Source: a virus. Taken from it: DNA of 53,960 nucleotides. The notes beneath the pieces are model-generated. The model saw only the letters and a list, made by a program, of their open reading frames with translations. It did no database searches and was not told the origin of the DNA. This document shows, one piece after another, positions 1-9,072 of this stretch; the first letter of the stretch is position 1; the number at the start of each line of letters is the position of its first letter. The stretch lies in IMG/VR virus record IMGVR_UViG_3300032214_001699, positions 1 to 53,960 of that record; one strand, 5' to 3'. A program made the translations under genes and the position numbers.

Positions 1-1807
1 AGGTTCCCTTGCAACTTTTGCAACCAAGATGATAGTATCTCTGATCGGACATATCCCACATAGATGAAAAATAACTGTTCTTTTCCTTTGGCGTTCCAAA
101 ATAAACCTGAACACCGGTACCAACTGATCCATACTTTGCAGCAGTTAAAATCTTTGTGGCATTACCTATTGATTGTGCAAACATGTCCTGACAATTGCTG
201 ACTACTATTCCTCCAAGATTTTTGCTAGTTTTTGATGTAGTTACAATAAAATTATGGTTATCCTCAACCTCAATATCATAAACGACTTCTTTGTAATCTA
301 ACTTTATTATTTTATCAACAGATGTGACGCTAGTTACAAGTTTTCCTTCATTCCATTTATATTTATCATTATCTTTATCAGTGTTTAGAATTTTATATGA
401 TATATTGTCATGAATATATGGAGAAATTAGTTCGGATAGCTTCTTGAAACCATCCTTATTGAAATATATTGAGTAATACTTCTTATCCTTTTTTTCGCCA
501 GAAAGATAAGACTTGTAGTGACAATTTATTCCAAGTGACTTAAATTTTTCAACAAACCTTTTCTGTGAATCTTCATCAAAAGAACATGTTGATAAACACG
601 CAGATCCAGATTCGCCCCATTTTTTAACGCTGCCATCATCCATAAACCATATGGCAATACCTCTTTCATCAAGGCTATCCAAAACCCATTGAGGGCAACT
701 AATCTTATTCTTTGGTAACGCTGAATTCAAGCCAAATAACTTGGTAGTAAATTTAATGGCTGGCTTTTTACTAAAGCCATTTTCTTCTATTGTAACAATA
801 TTAGAATCAAAGAATGATGCCTTCCACTTACAATAATTTGACTGTGATTTTCCATGAATCACGCTCATCCTATACTTTCCATTTCCACAGCTTGCAATAG
901 AGCCGTCGCCAAGAAATGAACCCAAAACTATTTGTAATTGATCAGAATTTAAATTTCTAACAAATGTTCTTGTGGCTGGGGAGGACACTATTAGACTTCC
1001 GATCGTGAGATTTTCCGCCATAATCCAGCCCTTAGTTGTTAAAAATTTATGATTTGGCGTACATCTAACTACCCTATTTCCAAGATGTAGTTCCAATAAG
1101 CTTCTCTCGCCTCTATTCCAAGCATTTTTAATCTTTTTAAATTCAAAGCACTTCAATTCTTCATTGTAACTCTTTACAAGTGGAAGTTGCTCACCTTTTA
1201 CAAATAGGTCAAAAACTCTTCCTATTTCTATTTTTCCAGAATCGGTTTCTATAAATGTGTTGTATGGAAAGCATTCATCAAAAAAGATGGCATCAACCGT
1301 CATACCGCGAATTCTATCCGCATCTTCACCAATACTATCAATCCACAAAGTGCCATTATTAAACTGCTTCATCGTTAAGTTGTCGGCAGCATTTGTTGAT
1401 TTTAATTTATTCTTTATTAAAAAATTATCTTTCGAAGTTCTGATCAAACTTTCTAGCTTATCTTGGGAAAATCTCTTGACGAAGTGCAAAGCAGGAAATG
1501 CATGCAGAACTTTCATGTTCTGGAACATTCCACCGTTCGTAAAGTAAAGATCTAGAGCGGCGGCCATCATAGTTGCACCAACCTGTCGTCCCTTTTTAAT
1601 AACGACAGGTTTTCCGTTTTTCTGAGTAGCTTGAAGGCCGATATACCTATAGATATCAACCATGAACTTCCAGCCATTACCAATAATTCGAAACTCTTCG
1701 CCATCAAGTCTCAAATTATTTTGTATAAAATAAGCAGGATCTAAATCAAGGAAGTTACTTTTTATATTATCGAATAACTCTTGTTCTTTCTTCTTTAACT
1801 CATTCAT
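1..1807 (-). CDS. terL: Terminase large subunit (DNA packaging ATPase/nuclease), intein-interrupted; 3' end beyond window
   Basis: This gene is open to the left edge, so the nuclease domain is outside the window. The start is ATG at 1807 (MNELKKKEQELF). The ATPase domain shows a deviant Walker A (KKGRQVGAT, residues 71-79; no Lys directly before the Thr, as in many terminases) and a Walker B reading VDAIFFDE (171-178). The reading frame then enters an intein and resumes with CQDMF, so the spliced protein reads FFDECQDMF, a normal Walker B/catalytic Glu. Further on a YFGTP stretch fits ATPase motif III and a Cys-rich stretch begins at the window edge. By family knowledge, TerL translocates DNA into the prohead and cuts it. 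It is the last gene of the packaging block. Identity is secure from the motifs; the family branch is not determined. Confidence 0.9.
   Translation of the reverse strand, partial: MNELKKKEQELFDNIKSNFLDLDPAYFIQNNLRLDGEEFRIIGNGWKFMVDIYRYIGLQATQKNGKPVVIKKGRQVGATMMAAALDLYFTNGGMFQNMKVLHAFPALHFVKRFSQDKLESLIRTSKDNFLIKNKLKSTNAADNLTMKQFNNGTLWIDSIGEDADRIRGMTVDAIFFDECFPYNTFIETDSGKIEIGRVFDLFVKGEQLPLVKSYNEELKCFEFKKIKNAWNRGERSLLELHLGNRVVRCTPNHKFLTTKGWIMAENLTIGSLIVSSPATRTFVRNLNSDQLQIVLGSFLGDGSIASCGNGKYRMSVIHGKSQSNYCKWKASFFDSNIVTIEENGFSKKPAIKFTTKLFGLNSALPKNKISCPQWVLDSLDERGIAIWFMDDGSVKKWGESGSACLSTCSFDEDSQKRFVEKFKSLGINCHYKSYLSGEKKDKKYYSIYFNKDGFKKLSELISPYIHDNISYKILNTDKDNDKYKWNEGKLVTSVTSVDKIIKLDYKEVVYDIEVEDNHNFIVTTSKTSKNLGGIVVSNCQDMFAQSIGNATKILTAAKYGSVGTGVQVYFGTPKEKNSYFSSMWDMSDQRYYHLGCKSCKGT
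194..1273 (-). other. Intein in terminase with LAGLIDADG homing endonuclease domain (360 aa)
   Basis: The in-frame insertion begins with Cys1 (CFPYNTFIETDSGK, block A), immediately after the Walker B Glu, and ends ...GGIVVSN before extein Cys (CQDMF). Block F reads VYDIEVEDNHNFIV. The centre carries two dodecapeptide-like motifs, GSFLGDGSI and AIWFMDDGSV, typical of LAGLIDADG endonucleases with an acidic residue in each. So it should both splice and home. The penultimate residue is Ser rather than the usual His. The insertion point is within the most conserved ATPase motif, a typical intein choice. Boundaries were set by joining the Walker B and following motif. Confidence 0.9.
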
Positions 1808-1819
1808 AAAGACATATTA

Positions 1820-2392
1820 CTACTTTTGAATTGGCATTGCGTGATTATAATAATCCGCAATATCGTCTCCTTGTACCGTATCTACATTTATTTTCTCATA
1901 AACCACAGGTTTATCAACTGATGGCATTTTTGACTTTATACTTTCGATATATCTTTTTAGTTTATCAAAGTCTATTTTAAGCTGATCTATATCTGAAAAG
2001 TTGTTGCGGCATCTTTCTATAGCGTTTAAATTATCAAGATGTGGCTCGCTACGAAGCATGTCAGAAATAAACTGCTTTATCTGATCTACCTTTTTAACTC
2101 TATCGCAAATACAAGATTCCGAATTTCCACAGGAACAAGCTGTGGCCGCAGTTTTACTATTAGACTCTTCTGAACCTTCTTTTACATTAATGAAGGTTTC
2201 AAATCCAACTCTGCTCATAATGTCTTTCATCTTGTCTTCAATTGTGGCGAACTTCTCATTTTTTAAGAAAACACCGGGAGGTGGAGGGGGAGCTACATTC
2301 GCAACTTTTGGCAAATTTCTAGAGAAATCATCCAGCCAATCTACTGTGATTTTATATCTCTCAACTTCATTTGTTCTTGTTATTCTTTTCAT
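1820..2392 (-). CDS. Hypothetical protein with Cys-rich cluster
   Basis: This 190-residue protein is not recognised. Start ATG 2392 follows a GGAAA-type ribosome site. It has a polyproline stretch (PPPPP, about residues 35-39) and a cysteine cluster ACSCGNSESCICD (about 85-97) that could bind metal, followed by a charged, probably helical C-terminal half. It lies directly upstream of terL in the same transcript and downstream of other unknown genes of the packaging/virion block, so a virion or assembly role is possible, but this is inferred from position only. Confidence 0.6.
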   Translation of the reverse strand: MKRITRTNEVERYKITVDWLDDFSRNLPKVANVAPPPPPGVFLKNEKFATIEDKMKDIMSRVGFETFINVKEGSEESNSKTAATACSCGNSESCICDRVKKVDQIKQFISDMLRSEPHLDNLNAIERCRNNFSDIDQLKIDFDKLKRYIESIKSKMPSVDKPVVYEKINVDTVQGDDIADYYNHAMPIQK

Positions 2393-2407
2393 TTTATTTC
2401 CAAATTT

Positions 2408-3301
2408 TTATGAGAAATAATTCTTTATAAACTCAATACCGTAGTTTTCTTCTTTTGATTTGCTTGAATCCTGCGAGAAAGTACCGCGATCTTTAAATAT
2501 TGGGAACCCGCTATCCATTACGACCTGCATTATTGAGAGCTCGTCTCTTTCATTCAAATCGTACTTCTTTTTAAGAAATTCAAATACTTCTTCAAAAGGC
2601 TTTCCGCCTGCAACAACTGAGTTGATTAATATTCCAGAAATTGCGCGTTCAAAGGGGGTAACTACAACTCTTAGTTTTGGAGAAAATGCTTTCTTTTCCA
2701 TAGCTTCATTTTCAATCATTCTATCATAAACCATCTCTATATCTTCTTCCATTCCTTCGAAAGCTTCCTTCTCAATGCTGGCGCTCTTCTTCATGTCCTT
2801 AAGGCCGGATTTTAGTTTTGTTAGATGATCCTTGAGAACAATCAAATCCTTCATGATTGAAACTCTAACCTCCTCAAGTCTAACAACGTCAAGAACGTCC
2901 TCCATATCTTTCTTTATTGCGGAAGATATTTCTTTATTGATACCGTCGAGAAATCTTATGGCTCTTTCGCAACCAAGGGTGCTTTTACCATCGTGTGCAG
3001 GAATGCCTCCGGGATACATAGATTCGACATATTTCATAAAGCTTTTTACATTCTTGTTGTCTTTCCAGTCTTTTACGAAATCCATCGGAAGTTCTTCAGG
3101 CACTGACTCATGATCATCTGCCGAATTTACAAGAGCATCGCTACCGGGAATCTTCTCTTCAAATACAACCTGCTCAACTTTCACTGGATTTGAAGAGGAG
3201 GGATCTTCCACGTAAGATACCTGGGAGACGTGCATCTCTGGCTCTGAAGGATTATGAACTTCTTCTGAGAAGGCCACAACATAAAAATTATTATCTTTCA
3301 T
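2408..3301 (-). CDS. Hypothetical protein, acidic and helix-rich
   Basis: This 297-residue protein is not recognised. Start ATG 3301 has a good GGAG ribosome site. The first 75 residues are acidic and Pro/Ser-rich, probably disordered. The remainder is charged with heptad-like helical runs (about 115-200) and ends with a compact region (FEEVFEFLKKKYDLNERDEL). It sits between other unknown genes in the run leading to terL, with 12-15 base spacings, so it is probably co-transcribed with packaging and virion genes. A scaffolding or head-associated role would fit the acidic, helical composition but is not shown. Confidence 0.6.
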   Translation of the reverse strand: MKDNNFYVVAFSEEVHNPSEPEMHVSQVSYVEDPSSSNPVKVEQVVFEEKIPGSDALVNSADDHESVPEELPMDFVKDWKDNKNVKSFMKYVESMYPGGIPAHDGKSTLGCERAIRFLDGINKEISSAIKKDMEDVLDVVRLEEVRVSIMKDLIVLKDHLTKLKSGLKDMKKSASIEKEAFEGMEEDIEMVYDRMIENEAMEKKAFSPKLRVVVTPFERAISGILINSVVAGGKPFEEVFEFLKKKYDLNERDELSIMQVVMDSGFPIFKDRGTFSQDSSKSKEENYGIEFIKNYFS

Positions 3302-3313
3302 GAATTCTCCACT

Positions 3314-3712
3314 TTATGGTAAAAGACTGATAAGTCCATAATAAACTGTTCTAATATTGTCGTCGGCATAGTATGGCAACGGATATGAATGAGTTGGGTT
3401 TGATGTATTGCCAACATACATATGTGGGTATATTGGACTTCCATCTAAAGGTATATTTGCAGAGTTACTATTTGAAGTTGCTTCTCCAAATTTGCAGTCA
3501 ACAGATTTTTTCTTTTCTAAAATAAGATTTGCATAAGGGCATGCATTTCCTTCTTCAGAGTTTAAAACAAATATTCTTTGATTATACTCTTTATATGCCT
3601 CGGCATCTTCAGAGTTTAAAGGAATCATTTCGAAAACTGATTTGCCAACAGATTTGCAACCTCCAGGTATCTGGAGTCCAAATGGGCATGTTTTGATTTT
3701 TCCTCTTAGCAT
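3314..3712 (-). CDS. Hypothetical small protein with scattered cysteines
   Basis: This 132-residue protein is not recognised. It starts MLRGKIKTCPFGLQIPGGC, with four cysteines (CPFG, GGC, ACPY, DCKF) in the first 80 residues. The CPxG and CPYA pairs suggest a possible small metal site. The second half is Tyr/Pro/Ser-rich and looks extended. The ribosome site is weak. It lies between the nucleotidyltransferase and the acidic protein in the packaging block. No function is proposed. Confidence 0.55.
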   Translation of the reverse strand: MLRGKIKTCPFGLQIPGGCKSVGKSVFEMIPLNSEDAEAYKEYNQRIFVLNSEEGNACPYANLILEKKKSVDCKFGEATSNSNSANIPLDGSPIYPHMYVGNTSNPTHSYPLPYYADDNIRTVYYGLISLLP

Positions 3713-3757
3713 TTTTATAAATTACCAAAATATATTAATATATTGTTAAGATTTTCA

Positions 3758-4534
3758 TTATGACATATAGTCTAAAAGCAAGTCTTTTCGGATAATAAAA
3801 TCCTTGTATGGTCCGACGAGCGGTATCTTTTTATATAAGCCCATCTCTTTCACATAGAAGAATGTTTTTTCCGAATCAATCAACATCGCTTTGTTTATCT
3901 CTGATGTTTTAGAAAAATCATCAGAGTCAAGATCTTCTTTCTTTGCATAAATATTTTTAGAATAATCAATAATATCTTCATGAATACTAAAGTTCATCTT
4001 TACAGCAAGATGTATTGCTCTAAAGACCCTTCTTTCGTCATTACCAAGGGATATCTCGGGTGGACATGGAGTTCTGATTATTTTATTTTGAATATCCTTC
4101 AGACCCATACCAGTTGGATCATAAACCCTTTCTGAAAAGAAGTCTTGGTGCATACTATCTATTGTGAAATCTCTTGAAAACGATTCTCCATATTTAATCT
4201 TATCGGGGTGATTTTCTGCAACATAACCTAAAACATTAGAATAAACTATATTTGAGCTAAAATCATAGTTTTTTAAATTATCAAGCATTGATACATGTTT
4301 ATCTTTAAACATCTTGAATGTTTTATTTTTCTTTGAAGCAAAAAGAATTGATAGTCTAACACAATCATTTGACATAGTTGTTATGTCAAAATCTCTTATA
4401 GAGTCAAATGAAAGGCCAGAGCAATAGTCTCTTACGGAGCCACCGACAAGATATGGCTTATTTATAAAATATTTTCTATGAAGATCTACGAGAAGTGAGA
4501 AGTCTTCATAATTTTTTTTGTAAAAGTCGCCCAT
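3758..4534 (-). CDS. CCA-adding enzyme/poly(A) polymerase-like nucleotidyltransferase
   Basis: This 258-residue protein has the class II tRNA nucleotidyltransferase head. The G-loop GGSVRD is at 31-36, the metal-binding pair DFD at 48-50, the second-motif-like SRDFTIDSM near 120, then DPTGMGLKDIQNKIIRTP and ERRVFRAIHLAVKMNFSI, matching the conserved RRDFTINA, DPxGG-DL-IR and ER-RAxRxAxxxGF blocks. By family knowledge such enzymes add CCA or A residues to RNA 3' ends. At 258 residues it keeps head and neck but lacks most of the usual body and tail (bacterial enzymes are about 400). ATG 4534 has a GAGG ribosome site. Its location inside the packaging block without tRNA genes nearby is odd, so its substrate is open. 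Confidence 0.8.
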   Translation of the reverse strand: MGDFYKKNYEDFSLLVDLHRKYFINKPYLVGGSVRDYCSGLSFDSIRDFDITTMSNDCVRLSILFASKKNKTFKMFKDKHVSMLDNLKNYDFSSNIVYSNVLGYVAENHPDKIKYGESFSRDFTIDSMHQDFFSERVYDPTGMGLKDIQNKIIRTPCPPEISLGNDERRVFRAIHLAVKMNFSIHEDIIDYSKNIYAKKEDLDSDDFSKTSEINKAMLIDSEKTFFYVKEMGLYKKIPLVGPYKDFIIRKDLLLDYMS

Positions 4535-4549
4535 ATCAATTCCTCAGAC

Positions 4550-6100
4550 TTATGCTGCCGGTGTTCCTGTAGGTACTGCTGGCTGCGCCGAAATTGGTGC
4601 TGTGGCTGTTGCGGCCGTTGCACCTGAAGCCGCAGAAGGCTCTGGCTCAGCAGCCCCATCCTGCGCCACTGCAGGCTCAACTTCCGTAGGTTGATTGCCT
4701 GCCGCCAACTCCATAATCGCTCGATTATTAGACAACATGCCCAACATCTTCGTAACTCTAACTAGAGCATAAGAATAAGAGTCGATGAGTTTGCTCTGAG
4801 CTTCAGACAGCTCAGGAAACATTGATGCAATACCTATCTTATCCAAGATTATATCGAATTCTGCCAAAAATCTTATAACCCTCCTATCAGATAACATTCC
4901 AGCGATTTGTTCGAGCTTCTTTGATGCATCATCAATATTTACTGAGGAGCTAATAACCTTATCATATTCGTTTGGCATTGGTCCAGGGATCGGAGTTACA
5001 TCCTTTATCATTTCCTCGCCAACCGTCTCATTTTGACGGTCCTGACTTCTTTTTTCTGCTGCAATTTCTTCTGGACTTTTTTCTGAAGTAGCTTCACTTG
5101 CCGGTGCCGCTACCACTTCGTTCGACCCTGGGGTAGGCTGCTGAGTTGCAGGGGCGGCAACAGTTGGGGAGGCGACTTCCTGGGCAAACTTTTTCAGTAT
5201 GTTTGCGCCATCAAGAAAGCCTATCTTTTGAAGTTGATTTGCAGTTCCGAATGATATATCCGAAGCAGTAGAGTGCAATCTAACTTTCCCAATCTGAACA
5301 TCGAGTTTGTGCAAGATCTCTGAGATTTGCTCATACTTATCTGGATCAACAAAATCTTCACTTTCTTTCAAGATTTTATCCATCCTTCTCCAAGCAGTGT
5401 TGAATTTCTTCTTCCATGTTTTATAAGAAGTTTTCATCTCAGCCTTATCTCTGGCGTCGTTGACAGAACTTTCAAAGGTGTGTGAGCTGCTCAGAGCATT
5501 TCCATAGTCGCGATCGCCACTGTAAGCATCTGTTCCATTCATTGGTAGGTAAAGTGATGATTGTTTTTTCATTTGCCCAATTCCATTTTCATTGCTATAT
5601 TTTTTATTATTACCATCATTATAATATTTTACCCATCTCTTAAATTTCATTCTTTCTTCTGGATCTTTTATTTTTAACGATGCCCTATCCAAAGATTCCG
5701 GGTAAGAGTACTTTCCCTCATAAAAATTCGAATAAATTTCTTTTACCAGTCCAGACCAAGCAACTAAATCATACTGTTTTTGATATATTTCAAAGATCTT
5801 ATCTCCGGATATGTTCGGATAAGCAACTTTTTTCATATCTGCATTTTCATCAGATGCTTTTGCCATATATAATTGAGAAAAAATTAAATGGTAGTAATCA
5901 GCGATTGTCTTGTAATTTTTGCGATCCCCACTATTATCACAGCTCTTCTTGATGATTTCTCGATCTTTAACGCCAAGCAGGTCTGCGGCAAGTTTTACTT
6001 TTGCAAAAAAAGAGTGATCTTCTTCGCTTTTTATTCCATATGTCTCTAGATTTATAAGTTCTTCATCTAGAAATTTGTTAAAATCATCTTTCATTTTCAT
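4550..6100 (-). CDS. Hypothetical virion-block protein with Ala/Pro-rich linkers and tail
   Basis: This 516-residue protein is not recognised. A charged, mostly helical first half (1-310) is followed by a low-complexity Ala/Pro/Thr linker (about 312-345), a second helical region (about 375-465) and a C-terminal Pro/Ala/Thr tail of about 45 residues. It overlaps the upstream 81-residue gene by 17 bases, suggesting translational coupling. The place between a putative small terminase and terL suggests a structural or portal-associated role, but no portal motif was recognised. Confidence 0.6.
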   Translation of the reverse strand: MKMKDDFNKFLDEELINLETYGIKSEEDHSFFAKVKLAADLLGVKDREIIKKSCDNSGDRKNYKTIADYYHLIFSQLYMAKASDENADMKKVAYPNISGDKIFEIYQKQYDLVAWSGLVKEIYSNFYEGKYSYPESLDRASLKIKDPEERMKFKRWVKYYNDGNNKKYSNENGIGQMKKQSSLYLPMNGTDAYSGDRDYGNALSSSHTFESSVNDARDKAEMKTSYKTWKKKFNTAWRRMDKILKESEDFVDPDKYEQISEILHKLDVQIGKVRLHSTASDISFGTANQLQKIGFLDGANILKKFAQEVASPTVAAPATQQPTPGSNEVVAAPASEATSEKSPEEIAAEKRSQDRQNETVGEEMIKDVTPIPGPMPNEYDKVISSSVNIDDASKKLEQIAGMLSDRRVIRFLAEFDIILDKIGIASMFPELSEAQSKLIDSYSYALVRVTKMLGMLSNNRAIMELAAGNQPTEVEPAVAQDGAAEPEPSAASGATAATATAPISAQPAVPTGTPAA

Positions 6101-6329
6101 CTATCTTATTTTTTAAACCACTAAGATCTTTTAAAAACTGATCGACATGAGCCATCTTATATTCTTCAAGTTTTGAGTTTCTTTTCTGATTATTCAATTG
6201 CTCAGAAATATTATCTATAATTAATTTTAAAATATGATCGGCTGGCTCTTTACCGGATTCTGTGTTACCCTTAATCCATTCTTTAAAATCAAAAATAGTT
6301 TTGATATTTTCTGCCCTTATTTTTTTCAT
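6084..6329 (-). CDS. Hypothetical small charged protein
   Basis: This 81-residue protein is not recognised. It is Lys/Glu/Asn-rich and predicted helical, starting MKKIRAENIKTIFDF. Its ATG overlaps the stop of the upstream gene in a TAATG junction and its own end overlaps the downstream gene, so the three are probably translationally coupled. No domain is visible. Confidence 0.6.
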   Translation of the reverse strand: MKKIRAENIKTIFDFKEWIKGNTESGKEPADHILKLIIDNISEQLNNQKRNSKLEEYKMAHVDQFLKDLSGLKNKIDENER

Positions 6330-7027
6330 TAAATATTCTCGCTACTAACATCTATCAAATAATTATTATATTCTGGCGAGTCGTAATTTAATTGCTGCAT
6401 TCTTTTGTTTAATTTTTCCATAAAAATCAAGATCATGGATGGATCCATTTCTCTTATCAGGTCTAGCATGACCTCCTTTAATATCTTTACCTGAGAGTCT
6501 ACAACCTGAACGCTGATATTATGCTCTATCTTTGTGTCAGCAACGCCTTCGACATACTTTTTCCAATCCTGCATGATAGCTCTCATAGCATTGAGATACT
6601 CTAGAAAAACTTTATCATGCTTAGTACTTCCGCCCGCCATTATTGCATTGAAATAAAATTCAAGTCTGGATGATATTAGCTTCTCCATTTCCAAGAGTTT
6701 TCTGGAAACATCTATTTCGTTTGAAACAATCTCATCTAATTTTTTCTGATATTCGGAAGAGTTGACAACTGCTAATCGAGCCTCATGAGAAGCGGACTCT
6801 TCCTCGTTCATCTTCCGTCTGTTTTTTATATCCTCTAAGAGGTCCCCTTTTATATCTAGATGTTTAGATCTAAAAGTTTGAAGACTCATATATGATATAT
6901 GATATCTTTTGTTCTTAGGATATTTTGTTTTAAGCCACGTCTCTATATGTTTAACTGAGTCGCCATTTAAAAGTTTCTTTATAATCTCTTCTTTGTCAGG
7001 ATGTCTGGATACTTTATTCTCAATCAT
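6329..7027 (-). CDS. Putative terminase small subunit (HTH protein)
   Basis: The best start is ATG 7027 (MIENKVSRHPDKEE, 232 aa) with a GGAAGAG ribosome site. A TTG four codons upstream would run into the terminator U-tract. The first 65 residues look like a helix-turn-helix unit (KEEIIKKLLNGDSVKHIETW...SYMSLQTFRSKH), followed by long charged helices (about 75-215). An N-terminal HTH plus helical oligomerisation region upstream of terL is the usual plan of small terminases, which recognise the packaging site. This is inference from architecture and position; no signature was matched. An alternative is a DNA-binding regulator. Confidence 0.45.
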   Translation of the reverse strand: MIENKVSRHPDKEEIIKKLLNGDSVKHIETWLKTKYPKNKRYHISYMSLQTFRSKHLDIKGDLLEDIKNRRKMNEEESASHEARLAVVNSSEYQKKLDEIVSNEIDVSRKLLEMEKLISSRLEFYFNAIMAGGSTKHDKVFLEYLNAMRAIMQDWKKYVEGVADTKIEHNISVQVVDSQVKILKEVMLDLIREMDPSMILIFMEKLNKRMQQLNYDSPEYNNYLIDVSSENI

Positions 7028-7036
7028 TGACTCTTC

Positions 7037-7070
7037 CAAAAAAAATAGGAGGTTAGTTACCTCCTATTTT
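7037..7070 (-). terminator. Strong intrinsic terminator after the 134-aa gene
   Basis: A perfect 12-bp stem (minus strand AAAATAGGAGGT / ACCTCCTATTTT) with a 5-base loop, continuing into a run of T on the minus strand. It lies between the stop at 7090 and the next start at 7027, so it separates an upstream transcript from the small-terminase/TerL run. Confidence 0.9.
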
Positions 7071-7089
7071 ACTTTAACTTATATTAAAT

Positions 7090-7494
7090 TTAGTAACCAA
7101 CTTTCGTTTGTAACGAAACGCTCCCACCTGGTACTACAGAGCCGTCTTCTCTTTTGAATCCTTGGGAGTAATCATATACTTTTCCGGTTATTGGATCTGC
7201 AACTACACCATCAGAAACTCTTATTGCGCCCTGCCCAGGTCTATCTGGAGAAGATCTTGTGGATAGTGGTCCAATAGTTTCTGGTTTTTTTACTTTTACG
7301 GCAGGCTGATTTTCTCCTGGGGTTGGATAAAGCGAAGAACCTGATGGAAGGTCGAGGTCCTTCTTTTTGATTGCATCCTCTCTCGTCCCATAGTTAGTGA
7401 CTACTGGATTCGGAGTCTGAAGAAAGCCAGAAGGCTCTATCTGAGAAACCTTATAAATTCCAGCAATCTTAAAAAGCCTTGCATCTCTTTTCAT
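7090..7494 (-). CDS. Hypothetical protein, Pro/Ser/Gly-rich
   Basis: This 134-residue protein is not recognised. It starts MKRDARLFKIAG after an AGGATA ribosome site and is rich in Pro, Gly, Ser and Asp, with little predicted helix (PTPGENQPAVKVKKPETIGP). It ends a transcript, as a strong terminator follows. It is the third gene of a run of three unknown proteins (162, 519 and 134 aa) that probably form or decorate the virion; this is inferred from position and composition only. Confidence 0.6.
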   Translation of the reverse strand: MKRDARLFKIAGIYKVSQIEPSGFLQTPNPVVTNYGTREDAIKKKDLDLPSGSSLYPTPGENQPAVKVKKPETIGPLSTRSSPDRPGQGAIRVSDGVVADPITGKVYDYSQGFKREDGSVVPGGSVSLQTKVGY

Positions 7495-7505
7495 TTTATA
7501 TCCTA

Positions 7506-9065
7506 CTAGTTAAAGAAAATCTTGCTTGTGGTAAACCCAACACCATCTAGAGTCTCTAAACTTTCAGCTCTAGATCTATGTTTTGGAACTGGCTTTCCAT
7601 TTTTATCAAAGTCTATCTTGCTTAATGGAAGCCCTAGCTTTGGACAATACAACTCTATAGAATTTGCCGTCTTGATCAGATCGCCTCTTCTTAAAGCTTC
7701 TTTCACAAGTGAATCATCAGATGATTTTGATGCATTCTTAATCAAAACCTGAAAGTCGCTGAGGGCGATCTTAAATCTCTCTGGACCAAATTTATCGCTA
7801 ATGATTGTTAGGGCATCTTCGGCAAGCTTATAATCAGAGATTGCAACTGCTGCGGCTATTTTGTCAAATAGCTGAGAATAAGAGAGCTTATTCAGCTCAT
7901 CAGAATCTCTGAAGAATGGTGCGCTCTTCTCGGATATGACGCCGGCTTCTTTTGTGAAGGTCTGAAAACCGGATACAGAGAAGTCATAAGACTTTTTGCC
8001 CAGAGTGTAGAATCTGGATGGCATATTTACAACGTCTCCAGAAACTTCGACCGGAACAACAACTTCCTCGTATCCAGATGTAGTTGGTATTCTGGCGGAA
8101 AAGGCTAACCTGTTCTTTTCGGAAGATGCTAATTTAACCTGTGGTCCAAAAGCACCTATTGAGGTAAGCTCTGAAGAAACAATTGCGGAAGCTCTCTTAA
8201 TCAGGTGTCCTGGTAGGCCAGAGGCAGAGGCAGTTAGAACCTCCTCGACATCAATCATATCCTTTATGGCCGAAGGAACTACTGGGCTATAATCTGATAC
8301 GCGATAAGATGCTCTCTGCTCTTCGAAGTCATTTCTTGCAGATGCCTTCTTGTTTATGGACTGAGACTTAAGTTCAACGAGCAGGGCTTCTTTTGTAATT
8401 GGCTCTAAAGAATCGCCAGCGATAAAAGATTTTGGTGGAGTTACTATGCCGTTTGAAATTTGAACTGGGATTTTTACAGATGACGTTGTAAAATCTGAAT
8501 TTTTGTATGAAGCGCTGCAAAGAATGAAGTGCTCATTTCCACCGACGATATCAATGGATGCTGGGGATAGATTGACAGATGAAAGTTCCAGAGATGTTAA
8601 TCTCTCGGCCTTCTTGATTAGATTTTTATCGTATGTTCCAAATGATTTATCTGCACCTAGAGAGAATATTCTGGAGAATGCATTTACTGTATCGCTATCC
8701 TCAGACAATGATACGGGCGCTCTTTCATCAGAGGCTCTCTTAGAGTGGCTGGCTTTTTCGGATGGCTTTAGTGCGGCAAAGCCATCAGGGAGCAAATCAT
8801 TTAGCTCATATCTGAAGGCAGAATTACCATTAGAAAATCCATACATTTTATTGTAAAGATCGGCAATCTCCTTCTGAGAGATCATGGGCTGCTTGCTAGC
8901 AACCTTAGTCAGAACATCTCTCATGTTACCTATAAGCTGGTCGGAAGGATTGGTCTGAGAGGAGGATTCTAGTCTATTTACAACGTATGAAGTTGGAAAG
9001 CTTTTTCCGTTATCAATCTTATCTAGAGCACTCTTCGCTGCTTTTATTATTTTAGATAATGACAT
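7506..9065 (-). CDS. Probable virion protein with an internal domain duplication
   Basis: This 519-residue protein has no recognised family. Two beta-rich stretches resemble each other: SSVKIPVQISNGIVTPPKSF (about 195-214) and EEVVVPVEVSGDVVNMPSRF (about 335-354), each preceded by a Phe/Ser-rich strand pattern (FILCSASY, LAFSARIP). This indicates a duplicated domain. The flanks are helical with many Ser-Lys-Ala stretches. ATG 9065 has an AGGTGA ribosome site. The size, duplicated beta domain and location near terL suggest a structural role, but this is inference. Confidence 0.6.
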   Translation of the reverse strand: MSLSKIIKAAKSALDKIDNGKSFPTSYVVNRLESSSQTNPSDQLIGNMRDVLTKVASKQPMISQKEIADLYNKMYGFSNGNSAFRYELNDLLPDGFAALKPSEKASHSKRASDERAPVSLSEDSDTVNAFSRIFSLGADKSFGTYDKNLIKKAERLTSLELSSVNLSPASIDIVGGNEHFILCSASYKNSDFTTSSVKIPVQISNGIVTPPKSFIAGDSLEPITKEALLVELKSQSINKKASARNDFEEQRASYRVSDYSPVVPSAIKDMIDVEEVLTASASGLPGHLIKRASAIVSSELTSIGAFGPQVKLASSEKNRLAFSARIPTTSGYEEVVVPVEVSGDVVNMPSRFYTLGKKSYDFSVSGFQTFTKEAGVISEKSAPFFRDSDELNKLSYSQLFDKIAAAVAISDYKLAEDALTIISDKFGPERFKIALSDFQVLIKNASKSSDDSLVKEALRRGDLIKTANSIELYCPKLGLPLSKIDFDKNGKPVPKHRSRAESLETLDGVGFTTSKIFFN

Positions 9066-9072
9066 TTTTCAC

